A DNA stretch of 64,000 nucleotides from Alopecurus myosuroides (lineage: Eukaryota > Streptophyta > Magnoliopsida > Poales > Poaceae). Under the pieces are notes generated by a model. That model worked only from the letters and a program-made list of their open reading frames with translations. It was not told the origin of the DNA and ran no database searches. Where the stretch lies: positions 720,374,310-720,438,309 of the forward strand of contig CM054057.1 in assembly GCA_028641055.1 (NCBI GenBank), read 5' to 3'. The position numbers were made by a program, and so were the translations under genes. Numbering within the stretch: position 1 is the first letter of the stretch; each line of letters opens with the position of its first letter. Of the stretch, positions 1 through 12,755 are shown piece after piece.

Positions 1-322
1 ACCCTAAAAAGATAACACTTTTCCACAAAAAACACCCGAGGCTGCCGTCATCGTCAACCCAAGATCGGGAGGGTTCTGGAGTTCTCCCCGGTACCCTGCC
101 GGGAGGGGAAATCATCACCGGAGGGCTCTACACTACGGGTCCATAGAAGTAGCTAGATGGTTGTTCTCTCCCCTTTATGCCTCATGTTTAGATCTCGTGA
201 GCTGCCCTACATGATCGTGATCATCTTATTGTAATGCTACATGTTGTGTTTGTTGGGATCCGATGATTATTGAATGCTATGTCTCTTGATTATCAATCTA
301 TCATGTTGTCTTCATGTGTATG
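1..322 (+). mobile_element. Element A: 5' LTR, first part (Athila-like gypsy, cut by window start)
   Basis: The sequence matches the middle of the same LTR family seen at 323-1946, 6689-7217, 32527-34085 and 56325-57887, including the shared block around 'gatcgggagggttctgg'. It is in + orientation. At 322/323 it is interrupted by a solo LTR and resumes at 1952 with no loss of homology (the run through 'cttcatgtgtatg' into 'ttatttatgatc' is continuous in the intact copies). The LTR start lies left of the window. Confidence 0.8.
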
Positions 323-1946
323 TGATGCGTGTGAACACACGCTCGTTGGGAGACCCCCAAGAGGAAGGTATGAAGAGTGCAGCAGCAAGTTTCCCTCAAA
401 AAGAACCAATGTTGAATCAACTAGTAGGAGGAAGGAGTAACTTCAGAAGGTTGATGCAGCTAAGATGGCAGGGCGCACTACCGGTTCAGCAGCAACGTGG
501 AACCTACACAACACAAGAAACTCACTTTGCCCCAACGAAGCAGTGAGGTTGTCAATCTCACCAGTTTTGCTGATAACAAAGAGGTTAAATGTATGGTGTG
601 GAAAACAATATGAGAACAGTATGAAAGCAGTAGCAGCAATATGAAAACAGTGGAAGCAGTGTGAAAACAATAGAAACAGTGTATGTATTATCAGTATGAG
701 AAAATGGACCGGGGTCCACAGTTTACTAGTGGTGTCTCTCCGTGAAAGATAAATAACATGTGTGGTGAACAAATTACAGCTGGGCAATTGACAGAAATAA
801 AGGCTGCACCGTGGTGCATATGCATGGCATAAATATTAGTATGTGATTCATGCGGGCATTACAACAAGATACATAGACGGTTATCCAACTGCATCTATGA
901 CTAATAATCCACCCTCCGAATATCATCCGAACAAACGTTGGGTATTAAGTTGCAAGCGACAAATCATCACAGTAAGCAAAGTGTGTAATGTAAACAATAT
1001 AAACTAAGTAAACACCGTTGTTTTATCCCTAATGGCAACAAAACATCTCCATCCTTCAAGTTTCTGTCACTCGAGCATAGATGCAACAGACGCATGAACC
1101 CACTATCAAGCATAAATACTCCCTCTTGGAGTTACTAGCATCTACTTGGCCAGAGCATCTACTAATAACGGAGAGCATGCAATATCATAAATAACATATG
1201 CATGAAGATAGCATGATATATTGATAATCATAAGACATAGCATTCAACATTCATCAGATCCCAGCAAACACACCATGTAGCATTACATAAAGATGATCTC
1301 GATCATGTAGGGAAACTCACAAGATCTAAACATGAGGTACAAAGTGGAGAAAGACAGCCATCTAGCTACTGCTATGGACCCGTAGTCTAGGGATGAACTA
1401 CTCACGCATCACTTCAGAGGAGAGCATGGTGGTGTAGACCCCTCCGGAGATGAATTCCCCTCCCGATAGGGTGCCACGGAGAGCTCCAGAACCCTCCCGA
1501 TCTCGGGATGACGATGACGACGGCCTCGGGTGTTTCTCGGGATGAAGTGGTATATTTTTCGGGTTGATGTATCAGGGGTATAAACAAGCGAAAGGGCGAT
1601 GGAGGTGGATGCCCGAGGGGGCCACACCACCCCTAGGCGCGGCCAGGGGGCGCGCCTCCCTATGGTGTGGACCCTTGTGGCCCCCCTCCGGGCCTCTTCA
1701 GGACTCCGTGGAACCTTCAAGAATTTTAAGACTTCCGGGCTTCGAATTTTCCAATTCTGAGAATATTTCCAGGACAACTTTTCTGAAACTAAAAACAACA
1801 GAAAACAGGGAACTAGCTTGTGGCATCTTGTGAATAGGTTAGTCCAGAAAATCGATAAAATGACATAAAGTGTATACAAACATGTAGGAAATAACATGAA
1901 AACAACATGGAACATAAAAAATTAAGGATACGTTTATGACGTATCA
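323..1946 (-). mobile_element. Solo LTR, Athila-like gypsy, inserted into element A's 5' LTR
   Basis: This is a full LTR read on the - strand. It begins TGATACGTCATAAACG at 1946 and ends GCATCA at 323, 1624 bp, and no internal region is attached on either side. It is flanked by a perfect 5-bp target-site duplication, gtatg at 318-322 and gtatg at 1947-1951. The solo state implies that two LTRs of one insertion recombined and removed the body. The 168-aa and 114-aa reading frames inside it are LTR sequence, not genes. Confidence 0.9.
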
Positions 1947-1951
1947 GTATG

Positions 1952-2799
1952 TTATTTATGATCTTGGGTGCTCTTCGTTGTTAGTAGATGCTATGGCCAA
2001 GTAGATACTAGTGAATCCAAGAGGGAGTATTTATGCTCGATAGTGGGTTAATGCCTCCTTTGAATCTATGCTCGAGTGACAAAAACGTGACAGATGGTGG
2101 ATGTGTTGTTTCCATTAGGGAGAAAACAACAATGTTTACATTGTTTACATCACACACTTTACTTACTGCGATTATCTGTTGCTTGCAAATTAATATCCAA
2201 CGTTTGTTCGGATGATATTCGGAGGGTGGATTATTAGTCATAGATGCAGTTGGATGATGGTCTATGTATCTTGTTGTAATGCCCACACGAATCACATAGT
2301 AATCATCATGTTATGCATGTTTCATTATCTATCAATTGCCCAGCTATAATTTGTTTACCACTCATGTTAGCTATCTTTTAGGGAGAGACACCTCTAGTGA
2401 ACTATGGACCCCGGTCCATTTTCTCATACTGATAATACAACCACTAAAATTGCTGTTTTCACACTGCTTCCACTGTTTTCACACTCCTACTTCTGTTTCG
2501 CATTGTTCTCATACTGTTTTCCACACCATACAGTTAACCTCTTTGTTATCAGCAAAACTGGTGAGATTGACAACCTCACTGCTACGTTGGGGAAAGTGAA
2601 TTGATTGTGTTGTGTAGGTTCCACGTTGCTGATGAACCGATAGTGCGCCCTACCCAATCAACTGCATCAACCATCAAAGTTGCTTTTCCTCCTACTCGTC
2701 GATTCGACCTTAGTTTCTTTTCTGAGGGAAAACTTGTTGCTGCACTCTTCACACCTTGCGCTTCGGGTCTCCGAACGAGCGTGCGTATGCACTCCATCA
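1952..2799 (+). mobile_element. Element A: 5' LTR, second part
   Basis: This continues the LTR left at 322 and ends in the family's terminal ...CATCA at 2799, nine bases before the primer binding site. Together with 1-322 about 1.17 kb of an LTR of roughly 1.6 kb is present. The small reading frames here have no supportable product. Confidence 0.8.
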
Positions 2800-2807
2800 A
2801 GCTTTTC

Positions 2808-2825
2808 TGGCACCGTTGCCAGGGA
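2808..2825 (+). other. Element A primer binding site (tRNA-Asp type)
   Basis: TGGCACCGTTGCCAGGGA lies nine bases after the LTR end. It differs by one base from the copy beside element F (TGGCGCCGTTGCC...). This class of site is known in Athila-lineage elements and is complementary to the 3' end of tRNA-Asp. It fixes the element's orientation as +. Confidence 0.75.
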
Positions 2826-2964
2826 GGAAGAAAATTTCTGCAACGGGAGTTTCTCACTTCCAATCTCTTTACTTTGTATTAGTTTTGCTTAGTTTTTTTT
2901 TGTCTTGTTTGCTTCTAGTTGTTACTCTAGTTGTTGTTTTTATCCTGTTTTTAATCTTGCTAAA

Positions 2965-4632
2965 ATGAGTACCCCTAAGAACACTATGTTGTTTGACTTT
3001 ACTAGAACCAACAACAATGATTTCATTAGCACACTTATTGCTCCACCTGCTCCTACTACTGATTTTTATGTGGTAAAGCCTGCCCTGTTAAATCTTGTTA
3101 TGAGAGAGAAATTTTCAGGTGTTAGTACTGATGATGCTACTGCCCATCTTAATAATTTTGTTGAACTATGTGAGATGCAAAATATAAAGATGTAGATGGA
3201 GATATTATTAAACTGATTTTTTTCCTTTTTCGTTGAGCGAAAGAGCTAAAGAATGGTTGCTATCTTTGTCTAGAAATAGTATTGATTCTTGAACTAAACA
3301 TAAAGATGCTTTCATTGAAAAATATTATCCTCCTGCTAAGATTATATCTTTAAGAAGTATCATTATGAATTTTAAGAACTTGATAATGATCTTGTTGCTA
3401 AAGCTTGGGAAAGAATGAACTCTTTGGTAAAGAATTGTCCCACTCATGGACTTACTACTTGGATGATCATCCAAAAAAATTGTGCATGTCTGAATTTTTC
3501 TTCAAGAAACCTTCTGGATTCAGCTGCTAGAGGAACCTTTATGTCCATGAGCTTGGGGCAGCAACAAAGCTTCTTGATGATATGATGGTAAATTATTCTA
3601 AATGACACACTGAGAGAGCTACAACAGGTAAGAAGGTAAATTATGTTGAAGAAACCTCCTCTTTTAGTGATAGACCCAATGCTATTATGTCTATGCTTGT
3701 GAATGTCCATGCTCCTATTGGTTCCAACAATGTTCCTTTAGCCTCTTTGGTTTCTCAATAAGAGCATGTTGATGTGAACTTCATTAAAAATAATAATTTC
3801 AACAACAATGCTTATAGGAATAATTTTGGTAGCAACAATTATAGGCCATATCCTCCTAATAATAATAATGGTTATGTAGATTACTACTGAAATTCCTACA
3901 ACAACAATAAAAGTTTACCCTATGATCTTGAGAACATGCTTAAGAATTTTATTAGTACACAAACTGCTTTTAATAAATCTGTTAAGGACAAGTTTGGCAA
4001 AATTGATGTTCTTGCTTCTAAAGTTGATAGCCTTGTTCTTGATGTTGATTTTCTGAAACTAAAGGTTATGCCTCATGATGTAAAAGAAATCAAAATTTGA
4101 ATTCCATTCAAATTTGAATTGATGACAATGTTAGGATGTTAGCTGAATTGCATGCTAGATGGGAAAGAGAAGATAAAATAGCTAGAAAGAATAATATAGC
4201 TAATGTTTGCACCATTACCACCACTATTAAAACTGAAGCTTCTCATGCTATTAAAACTTCTACTATAAATGGTAAAGTAATTGCTATTGGAAAAACTCCC
4301 ACTTCTGCTGTTAAAAGTTCAAAACTGCCTGAAACTGCTAAAAATGTTCCTGATAAAAGTGCTGAAATTTTTAGAAACATGGGAGACAATGGTCCCATTA
4401 CTTTTGATAAAATGATCTTGACTTTTTGGGAGACAATGGTCCCACTGGAATAGCTGAGGGGGTGTTTACAAAACTCTTTGGAAAAACGGTCTCCACTGAT
4501 TATCTTGTTATTGAATGTGTAGGAGGAGGACAAATTACCCTTGGAAGATCTTCGTTGAAGCTCTTAGGAGCAACCATCGATATGGGGAAAGGTACCATGA
4601 CTTTCACTTCCAAACCATGCTTGGACCATTAG
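2965..4632 (+). pseudogene. Element A gag-protease region, decayed
   Basis: The start codon is at 2965 (protein begins MSTPKNTMLFDF). The gag homologous to element E follows: the segment with FSGVSTDDATAHLNNFVEL, a capsid-like stretch near 3200-3600 read through several frames, an Asn-rich linear part at 3780-3960, and a coiled-coil-like part with LHARWERED near 4145. It ends with a protease tail (ITLGRSSLKLLGATIDM, 4530-4590). Stops occur at about 3193 and 3768 and there are several frameshifts. The catalytic half of the protease is missing, apparently deleted beside a 17-bp direct repeat (gggagacaatggtccca at 4381 and 4427). No reverse transcriptase or integrase follows, so this looks like a non-autonomous gag-pro element even before it decayed. 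Confidence 0.75.
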
Positions 4633-6688
4633 TTACCTAAAAGTAAAAAAATAAGGGTAAGAAAGGTACGCGTAGACCTCGTAACATTTGGATGCTTCTT
4701 CACTTGAAAATACTTGATTCCAGCTTTTTTGGGCCTAGCTAAAAGGCGTTAAAGAAAAGCACTTCTTGGGAGATAACCCATGGCTTTATTTTTGATTGTT
4801 TTTCTCTGTTTTCTTTGAGTCAAGGGGTTGTATACTTCTGTAGAAACACATTTGTATCTTTATTTTTGTGTATTAGTTGTCCCAAGTAAAGTTTCTACCA
4901 AAAGTTGGAGTTCGTTTTGGATTTGTGCGCATGAAACAATGCTGTCCACCGTTAAAAATCGTATAAATTCCAGAAAGATCAAAATGACCTGAAACCTTTT
5001 GTGCTTATTCCTCAGCTAATTCCAAAAAAAAATCGTTCTTTATGTTTTTTTTACCTAAGCAACTTAAGTGCCCCGATTTTTTTTGTCATTACACATTGTT
5101 CTCGTTTTGGCAGATTCTGCCATTTTTCTTGCATTTGCTCTTTTACTATGTCAAGTGGATTTATTTGCTTCATGAAACATCAGTGTCTGCAGCTAATGTT
5201 TAAAATTATCAAAGCACTTGTGCCCATGCATAACCCATGGATTTTTTTATTGTTGCACTAACCCTCTAATGCGAATTACTTTGAGTGTGGTGTGAAGGAA
5301 GTTTTCAAAGGTCAAGAGAAGAGGGTGATATAATGTGATCAAGAAGAGTGCAAGGTCAAAGCTTGGGGATTACCCCGTGGTTCGTCCCATCAAATTCTAA
5401 GAAGACTCAAGCATCTAAGCTTGGGGATGACCAAGGCATCCCCTTCTTCATCAACAATTTATTAGGTCATTTCTAGTGAAACTATATTTTTATTCGTTCA
5501 CATCATATGAAATTTACTTGGAGCGTCTGTTTGTTTTTATTTTGTTTTCCTTTGTTTCCCTTGTTGAAATAATATTGTAGGAACCTAGCATTCTTTGTGT
5601 GGGAGAGAGATATGCTCTGTTTTTCATATGAGTACTCTTTATGCTCGTATTCTTAGTTTTTCTTCTAGTTGCTGCAAAATTCCTTTTTAGCTCCTGTTTT
5701 TCTTGCATCTCTTATTAAGAGTTGTTAGATTTAGTACAGTTGTGTTAGTACCCTCTTGTTTCATTGCTGTATCTCTTGGAGAGTTTTTGCTTAGTATAAA
5801 ATGTTTGGTGTTGGAAAGCAGTAGTATAGTTTTCGTGCTTGTAACGGTGCAATAGAAGCTTGTATAGACTGTGGCTAGACTTTTTCATGTCATGCTAGAT
5901 GTTATTTTAATTCTTAAGCCTAGTGGTTATTTTTGTAACATGATTTGTATCAAATAGCTGAGAGTATTTAATGTGCCATTGAAAGAATCATGAGTTGTTC
6001 GTGTCATATTGAAGCATAAATTTGTGGTGTTCTCCTTTGAATGTTTTATTTGGTTGACTTGGCGCATGCTCACACCATGTTTATGACTACAAACCAGTCA
6101 CTTATAGCCTCTATGATCATTTAGTTTTTAAACTTGTAGTACCACTTATGCTTTGATTAATGATGTTTTTGTCGCTATGCATGATTACGGACATTATTGA
6201 TCTCTTGATTTGTCGCTCCCACTCTTGTGCTAGCCTCCACCTGTACTGAGTATGAGTTCTACTCGTGCACCAACTCCCAAAAACCAAACTTTGCCCAATG
6301 TGTCCACCATACCTACCTACATGTGGTATTTAAACGACAATCCAAAGTAAATTGCTCATGTGTTACCTTTAAAACTTTCAAAGTTACTCCTGTTTTGTGC
6401 TCCTGTTTTAGCTCATGAAGATATAAATAGAGAATATTTATATCACTTGTTGATTGGAATTTCACACCCTGGACTAGTGGCTTCGTCCTCTTATCCAATT
6501 GATAGAAGAGCTGGCAGCGTGGTGCCCAGCCCCAAACTTAATACAACAAATTCTCTTCACTATTTTTGCCCCTAATTTATCAGTAAAAGCATAATTTTGT
6601 AAACAAAAGAGAAAGAGGGATGACCATCTACCCTGATGCGTCCTTCTATGGGAGCCGCTCTTGTGAAGTCTAGTTGTCTTGTGACGTA
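4633..6688 (+). mobile_element. Element A 3' internal non-coding region
   Basis: About 2 kb without a credible gene. The stretch at 5340-5720 is homologous, in inverted order, to 34900-35170 in element E and 59600-59870 in element F, including the repeated 'aagcttggggat' motif. It is therefore the conserved non-coding spacer between the protease and the 3' LTR in this family. The short frames at 5001-5261, 6227-6418 and nearby lack recognisable domains. Confidence 0.65.
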
Positions 6689-7217
6689 TGGTACGTCATA
6701 AACGTATCCTTAACTTCTGATGTTCCATGTTGTTTTCTTATTGTTTCCCACATGTTTGCTATACACTTTATGTCATTTTTATCGATTTTCCGGACTAACC
6801 TATTGAGAAGATGCCACAGAGCCAGTTCCCTGTTTTCTGCTGTTTTTAGTTTCAGAACAGTTGTTCTGGAAATATTCTTGGAATTGGAAAATTTGAAGCC
6901 CCGAAATCTTAAAATTACCGAAGGTTCCATGGAGTCCCTCAGAGACCCGGAGGGGGGCCTCACGGGGCCCACACCATAGGGTGGCGCCCCCCCTTGGCCG
7001 CGCCAGGGGGTGGTGTGGTGCCCCCAGGACTCCACCGCCTCTGCCCTTTCGCCTATTTAATCCCCCTGAGATATAAACCCTAGAGATATCCCACTTTTTC
7101 TCGAGAAACGCCAAAGGCCGCCATCACCGTCATCCCGAGATCGGGAGGGTTCTGGAGCTCTCCCCGGCACCCTGCCGAAGGGGGAATCATCACCGGAGGG
7201 GTCTACACCACCATGGC
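6689..7217 (+). mobile_element. Element A 3' LTR, truncated by element B
   Basis: It begins TGGTACGTCATAAACG (one base off the family's TGATACGTC) and follows the LTR consensus through the 'gatcgggagggttctgg' block. It stops at 'caccaccatggc', where element B begins. The remaining part of about 1 kb is not found on the far side of B, which is itself truncated at 32526. Confidence 0.8.
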
Positions 7218-10200
7218 TATCACGACCCCGGACCCAGAGGTATACATACTCTTATGCGCTCCTAGTCATGGACCCACAAGGGCTTCAGGGTTATCAGCCC
7301 CGGCCGCAACAAACAATGGCAGGCAGACCGGATTCATCGGCACGCAGGCCGTATCACCGCGGTACTACGACTCCTTGCGTCCATGCTAGTCATAACCAAC
7401 TATGCATATCAAAGCGTCCACGAATCGAATGAAACTGAAGGAATGGGACCAAAGCTATACAGAGATGCTATGTGTCCATAAAGTGCAACAACAATCAAGG
7501 GTTACTGGGGTTACCAAGCCCCGGGCCGAATCACATCGGCAGGCGTGCTTGGAAATGGATCATCGGCTCCACAACCCCTCGACTGCGACAACTATGCAGG
7601 CATAGCTAAAACTGCATAACAATGAGCTCGAAAGCAACAACCGATCAAAGCAACACTCTAGACATGGAAGCTGCATTAACAGGTGTTACTAGAGTATAGT
7701 TTACAAACAGAGGTCCCACGACCCAACATTACATCAAACAACGGAAGGCAAGTTATGTTGCTAATTAACAAGAACCAAAAAGGCCTAAGAGGCTGCAACA
7801 TAAGGCGAAGTCCCAGACCATAGATCCCAGGCTGCTACCTAGGAAACCCAAACTACTCGTCGATGTCCATGTTGAAACACCACCGAAGTGAGGAACAGCA
7901 CCAGAACCAAAATTAAGCAAACCTGAGTACGGGAGGTACTCAACAAGACTTAGTTAACCTATTATATATCTGCTTCTTTTATAAAGAGTTATGAAGGTTA
8001 TTTTGCGTAAAGATATCTTTGTTTTCCAAGTTGAGGAAGGAATAGCACGTCTCATGGAGTATTTTGAAAATAGATGAGAAAGCTACTCAACTACTGAGAT
8101 CATCATCTTTTAATCCACCAATATCATTTCAGCACCTCGTGCTTCAAAGATCACCACCTCAAGTTGTTGCGGTACCTCATGCTAGAAGGTAACCCCTCTT
8201 GGCATCTCCGAGGAGGCATCCTTCATTCATTATGAACAAGTTTTAGTCATTCCGTTCAAGTTATCTATGATCACAGAATCCGTCACCAAGTCGTCTTTAA
8301 CCGTAGACACGACTTTTCGAAAATATTTAACCCTGCAGAGGTGTACAACTTTACCCACACGTACCAACCGACTCTTAGTGCCACTGGGTTGGCACTAGTC
8401 CAGGAAGTGCCGGCAGAGGGTGGTCGATTCCCAGCCTTTACCTTGTCGAACCTTATCCATGAGTCAACCCAAACAGGGCCACCCCGTCAACAGGGAGTTG
8501 GCCACCTCCCGACGGCACCTGTTCTGTGAGTCGGGATCAAGATCCGTGTACGTCCATCACTTGTCCCGGTCACGACCTAATTTTCTCCAAAACATTTTCC
8601 GATTCACACGCAGATGGAAAGCTCAAACTACGTGGCTCATGGATAAGGTTAAAAAGTTAGTTAGCTGGGCGGGGTTCATCGGCCCATGTGTGGCTGTACG
8701 CTCAGTCTTGGCTCGAAGGCGAGAACTCGCTCCTAGGGGCATGAACAGGAAAAAACACCACAACCCTTTGTGGCCTTACATCCATGTCGTGATTAGTCAA
8801 GTTATCAAAGATAATTCAAATCATAACCACCTGACATAGTAGATTCACGCATTGACCAATTCATCAACCGGATGGATCAGATCACAACTAGGCATGGCTA
8901 AGCAAGACTAACAGGATTTAGCAAAGCACGCACAAACAAACCTATAGCTGGTAGGTGTAGTGGATCAGGTTAAGTAGGCTATGCAGTATATAGGAGAACT
9001 CTATCTACTGACATCAAATAGTTTGGAACCGAATGCAAAGTACGAGATTCAAAACTCTTTGAAACCATATATGAGCGGATAGGAGGTTATGCTTGCCTTG
9101 GTTAAGAAAACCAGATAAATATCTTCTATAAAAAGTGCTTGACTTGTCGGTTAGCATCAAGTATTCGCCATTGGAGTTGCTGACCTTCACTTCGGAGTCG
9201 CGTTCTACCGAGGGTGAAACAACACCAAAAAGAAGAACAACAATCAAACATGGCATCGATGCAATGCACAATATGTATGCATGAGCAAGTTAATGCACTA
9301 AAATAAAGCCCTAAGTATGTTCGATGGGTTGCTAGGGTTCGTATGGAAATTATGCATTTTTACTGAAATTATCCCGAAATAGACCCCGTAGGGCAATTCG
9401 GGCAATACTGAATTGAGTACCATTTTAATTGCTCAAATGGGTTTGAAAAACTATAAACATGTTGCATTTGTAATTTTGAGCATTTTGGTATATAACTTGT
9501 ATAATTTGGAATTATTGAATAAAAACATATTTTTCCATTTTTAAATGAATTAAACAACATTAAATAATGGTCAAAATTAAAGTTTGTCAAACATGTATGA
9601 AAGTGACATATTTGGGTAGGAAATAATTTTATGAACAAAACCATATATTTATTTTATTTTTCTGATTAATATTTCAATAGTTATTAATTTTCCAACTTGA
9701 ATTCATTTTCTGGAATTTAAATAACAGGGCCACGTGTCAGTCGTTTTTTTTTCTGTTTTTCTAATTATTTTCCAAAAATAAATAAAGGCCTGACAGCTAG
9801 GTCCCGCGGTGATGTCACCGTGACGTCTAGATGACGTCAGCGACGGGCGACGAGCTAGGCCGCGCGGGGCCACGCGTGCATGCGCGTTGGATGGAGAAGG
9901 ATGCGGTGGACCAGATACGGGCGGCGCCGCCAGCGTATGGTCTCCGGAGACCCGCCGGAGTGAGGCAACCGCGGCGGCGACTCGGAAGCTTGATGTCAGC
10001 AATGATCCGGAGATCGAGGGGGCGAATCGGAAGCATCCACGGATGCGGGAGCTCACCGTGAGTTTTATGGAGTGGACGAGGAGGTGTGGCGAGGCTGGAC
10101 GGCGACGAATCGACGACGTCATGTCCCGCCGGCCGTGGGGAAGACGGGCTCGATTCCGGGTCTCCACTGCACCAGGGCTTCCAAAACTTGGCGAGGAGGA

Positions 10201-10796
10201 CAAGGGGAGTACGGTGGAGAGGGTGGGCTACTCAACGGGGTACGGGAGAGACTAGAACGGCGGCGCTCGCCGGCGTTTTTCACGGTTAGGGTTCCGGTGA
10301 ACCTCACAGAGAGAGAGGGAGAGGGCACAAAGAGGTGCTAGAGGGAGAGCGGAGGAAACGACGCCCTCAGCTATCCACCCGAGCAGGGGCTCAAGCAGGT
10401 GCCTGCACGCCGGCCTCGCCGGCGGACACGCAGGTGGCTGCGTGCCTGTGTGGAGAAGAAAGCGAATTTTTGAAAACCCCCCAAATTTCCTAATTTTTGC
10501 GAAGAGGTCCTTTTCTTTAAAAACAGTACTGAAAACAGATGTTTCAAGGGCCATTTTGCAAATATAAAATTTAGCAAAAATAATTTTTGGAAAGCTTATA
10601 AATTTCCAACCTAACCATATTTTTGTTTTCCAAATTTGAAATTGTTTTTAAAACAAATTTTGGGTGACCACTTTAAGTGGTTTTTGGCCATTTCATTTGT
10701 TATTTTCAGATGCAAAATTTTAACCAATGTTTTCATGCATGTATGAGATGCCAACAACGCACCACCACCCTATTTTAGAAAAACAGGGATGTTAGA
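7218..10796 (-). mobile_element. Element B 3' LTR (about 3.6 kb)
   Basis: On the - strand it starts near 10796 (TCTAACATCCC, expected TGTAACATCCC) directly after a G-rich polypurine tract, and ends ...GGTCGTGATA at 7218 (the other copy ends GTCGTGACA). The first 870 bases on the + strand are clearly homologous to 31667-32526. It holds an AT-rich part (9350-9780, 10480-10740) and a GC-rich part (9800-10450) whose overlapping frames on both strands are not genes. Nothing else is recognisable in it. Confidence 0.8.
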
Positions 10797-10815
10797 AATC
10801 TACCCCCCTTACAAG
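10797..10815 (-). other. Element B polypurine tract
   Basis: On the - strand 'ttgtaaggggggtagattt' lies directly before the LTR start, preceded by 'gaatctcgggacgagatt', the tail that commonly closes the pol region in grass chromoviruses. It marks the 3' side of element B. Confidence 0.7.
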
Positions 10816-11761
10816 AATCTCGTCCCGAGATTCCTGAAGGAGAAAGAAAGAAGGAACACCGGTTTTGAACGATCTTCTCGAACCTTACGATTCTCTTCGT
10901 GAAGAGGTTGATTCATAGCATCATGAAGTGTTGATTGGCTACAACTTAGGTGGGAGGGGAAACTATTAGGATTTGGTCTTCACGAAGCTCGAGTATCTCA
11001 TGGATAACTCATGACAGAAATGTTCATAAAGAACGTGTTGAGTTAAGAGGCATGAAACATATCAAGGTAACAGAGGGAATATGAGAAGGTTTCAAGTTTG
11101 TGGACGAATGTTCTTGATAGGATTTATAATGACATCGAGGTTTTCCTCAAAACAGAATACCGGGTTGGGAAGGATTTTTTTGGATACCAAAAGGTAATAT
11201 CCATGGACGAGGGGAAACACGAGAAAAAACTGTAATCGTGCGTCAGAGAAAATTTGATACACGATCATGTTCACTCTTCGGAGTGCACACTGAAGATAAC
11301 GTAACTTTCAACCATACCACAACAGTCTTCTTGAAATCCTTGTCAAGGATCGGGATGTTACTTCACGGCAGAAGATGAGTAACCACGGGATGTTGGAATA
11401 TCGTAATTATGGAGGAATTCTTGGTCACACCATAAGGATGGGTAACCGATGGATTAAAACACTGAAAGGAATAAGGAATCTCTTTCATGTTGTGGGTTTG
11501 ATGTAGCAATACGTTTACCACATGGTTAAAACCCCATGGTTTGAAGTGACTGACAAATTCACACAATGTGTGAGATGATCAGAACTTCAAGTACAAACAA
11601 CTTGAAAAAGGGAACTAATCAATGGATGTTAAAAAAAACACCACGAGATGTTCTCATGATGAACTTGTTTCCACCAAAAAAGGTTTGGAGGATTGATAGA
11701 GAGATATTGCACAACTCAACTTCCAAATTATCCTTGATGTTCTAGATACCAGCAGCAGGAT
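10816..11761 (-). pseudogene. Element B 3' pol remnant (integrase/chromodomain position)
   Basis: By position this lies between the RNase H remnant (29230-29290, across element C) and the 3' LTR, where integrase and chromodomain should be. Frames at 11566-11363 and 11274-11092 are short and no integrase motif can be read, so it is heavily decayed and probably shortened (about 0.95 kb). The assignment is by context only. Confidence 0.45.
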
Positions 11762-12215
11762 TGTCGTGGTGTTGTCACGGCAAGTGTTCTCATGTGAGAA
11801 CTAGATTGCGATGCCATTGGTACTGAGCGAAGCTTCGAAAGGGTTAAGGCGGAAACGAGAGACGGGATTTTACCCAGGTTCATCCCCTCGATTGAGGGTA
11901 AAACCTACTCCTGCCTTCTTACTATCAGGAAACAAGGTCTCGATTACAAAGGGCGATTCCGGCTCTCGATGTCTCGAGTTACCTTGCTATCGACTTAGAG
12001 CTTATCTTTCTACGTCCTAGGGTCTCGCCTTATATAGGGGACAAGACCTCCGAGTTACAAAGGATCCGGGTTACACACGTTATCGGAGTCCTGATCTAAT
12101 CCGATCTAGTTCATCCTTTGCCGGCTCACCCCGTGACCTGGTCATCTCCGTCCGGCCTTGGGCTGACTTCCAGGCCTTGGGCCATTATGTTGCTTAACAC
12201 AAACTCTAGGCCGGT
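11762..12215 (-). mobile_element. Element C 3' LTR, distal part
   Basis: Closely matches 28474-28915 of the 5' LTR, from 'tgtcgtggtgttgtcacgg' through the 'ggacaagacctcc' region. It is interrupted at 12215 by element D, whose target duplication ccggt is its last five bases. The rest of the LTR is at 17532-17704. Confidence 0.9.
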
Positions 12216-12735
12216 TGACGTGGGGATGATTCCTGGACCTATCGGGTGAGCCTACCTGGTCCAAGACCCAAGACCTAGGCCCAAAGACAGGTGATATCCC
12301 GCGGTTCTAGAAGGCCCAACAGAAGCCCACCCGCAAGACTTGCGGGTCAAGAAAAGAACTCCTATACATAGTCTGCTAGGACTCATGTAACCCCCTCCTG
12401 GCTGCATATATAAAGCCAGGAGGGAGGAGAGAAAAAGAACATCTAATCGGGGATCCAATCTAGACAAGACAAGAGGAAGATACAATCCACAACTAAACTA
12501 GAAAACACGGGATACCCCGTACACACCACCATGGCATCGCCATTGTAACAGTTCGACTATCTCGCCATAATACAGACTAGACAAGCAGGAGTAAGGGTTT
12601 TACCTCTACGAGGGCCCCGAACCTGGGTAAATCTTGCCTCCTTGTTAGCCGTCGAGATCACCAGCGCGTACATCGTTCCTCTACTTGAAACCCTACCGGA
12701 TCATCCGAGGGATTTGTCGACACGATACATCGACA
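12216..12735 (+). mobile_element. Element D 5' LTR
   Basis: Runs from TGACGTGGGGATG to ...CATCGACA. It contains a TATA box in 'gcatatataaag' (12402-12413), with the matching site in the other LTR near 17202-17213, consistent with an LTR promoter reading +. Confidence 0.9.
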
Positions 12736-12736
12736 A

Positions 12737-12755
12737 TTGGCGCCGTCTGTGGGAA
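12737..12755 (+). other. Element D primer binding site
   Basis: TTGGCGCCGTCTGTGGGAA follows the 5' LTR end with a one-base spacer. The TGGCGCC core is typical of gypsy elements. The tRNA it pairs with was not determined here. Confidence 0.75.

Noticed and set aside
1409..1915. 168-codon - strand frame
   Set aside because: Entirely within the solo LTR. The same sequence occurs in the other LTR copies with frame breaks.
9703..10341. Cluster of GC-rich frames on both strands (up to 166 codons)
   Set aside because: Lies inside element B's LTR. Mutually overlapping, no domain, and explained by GC content.
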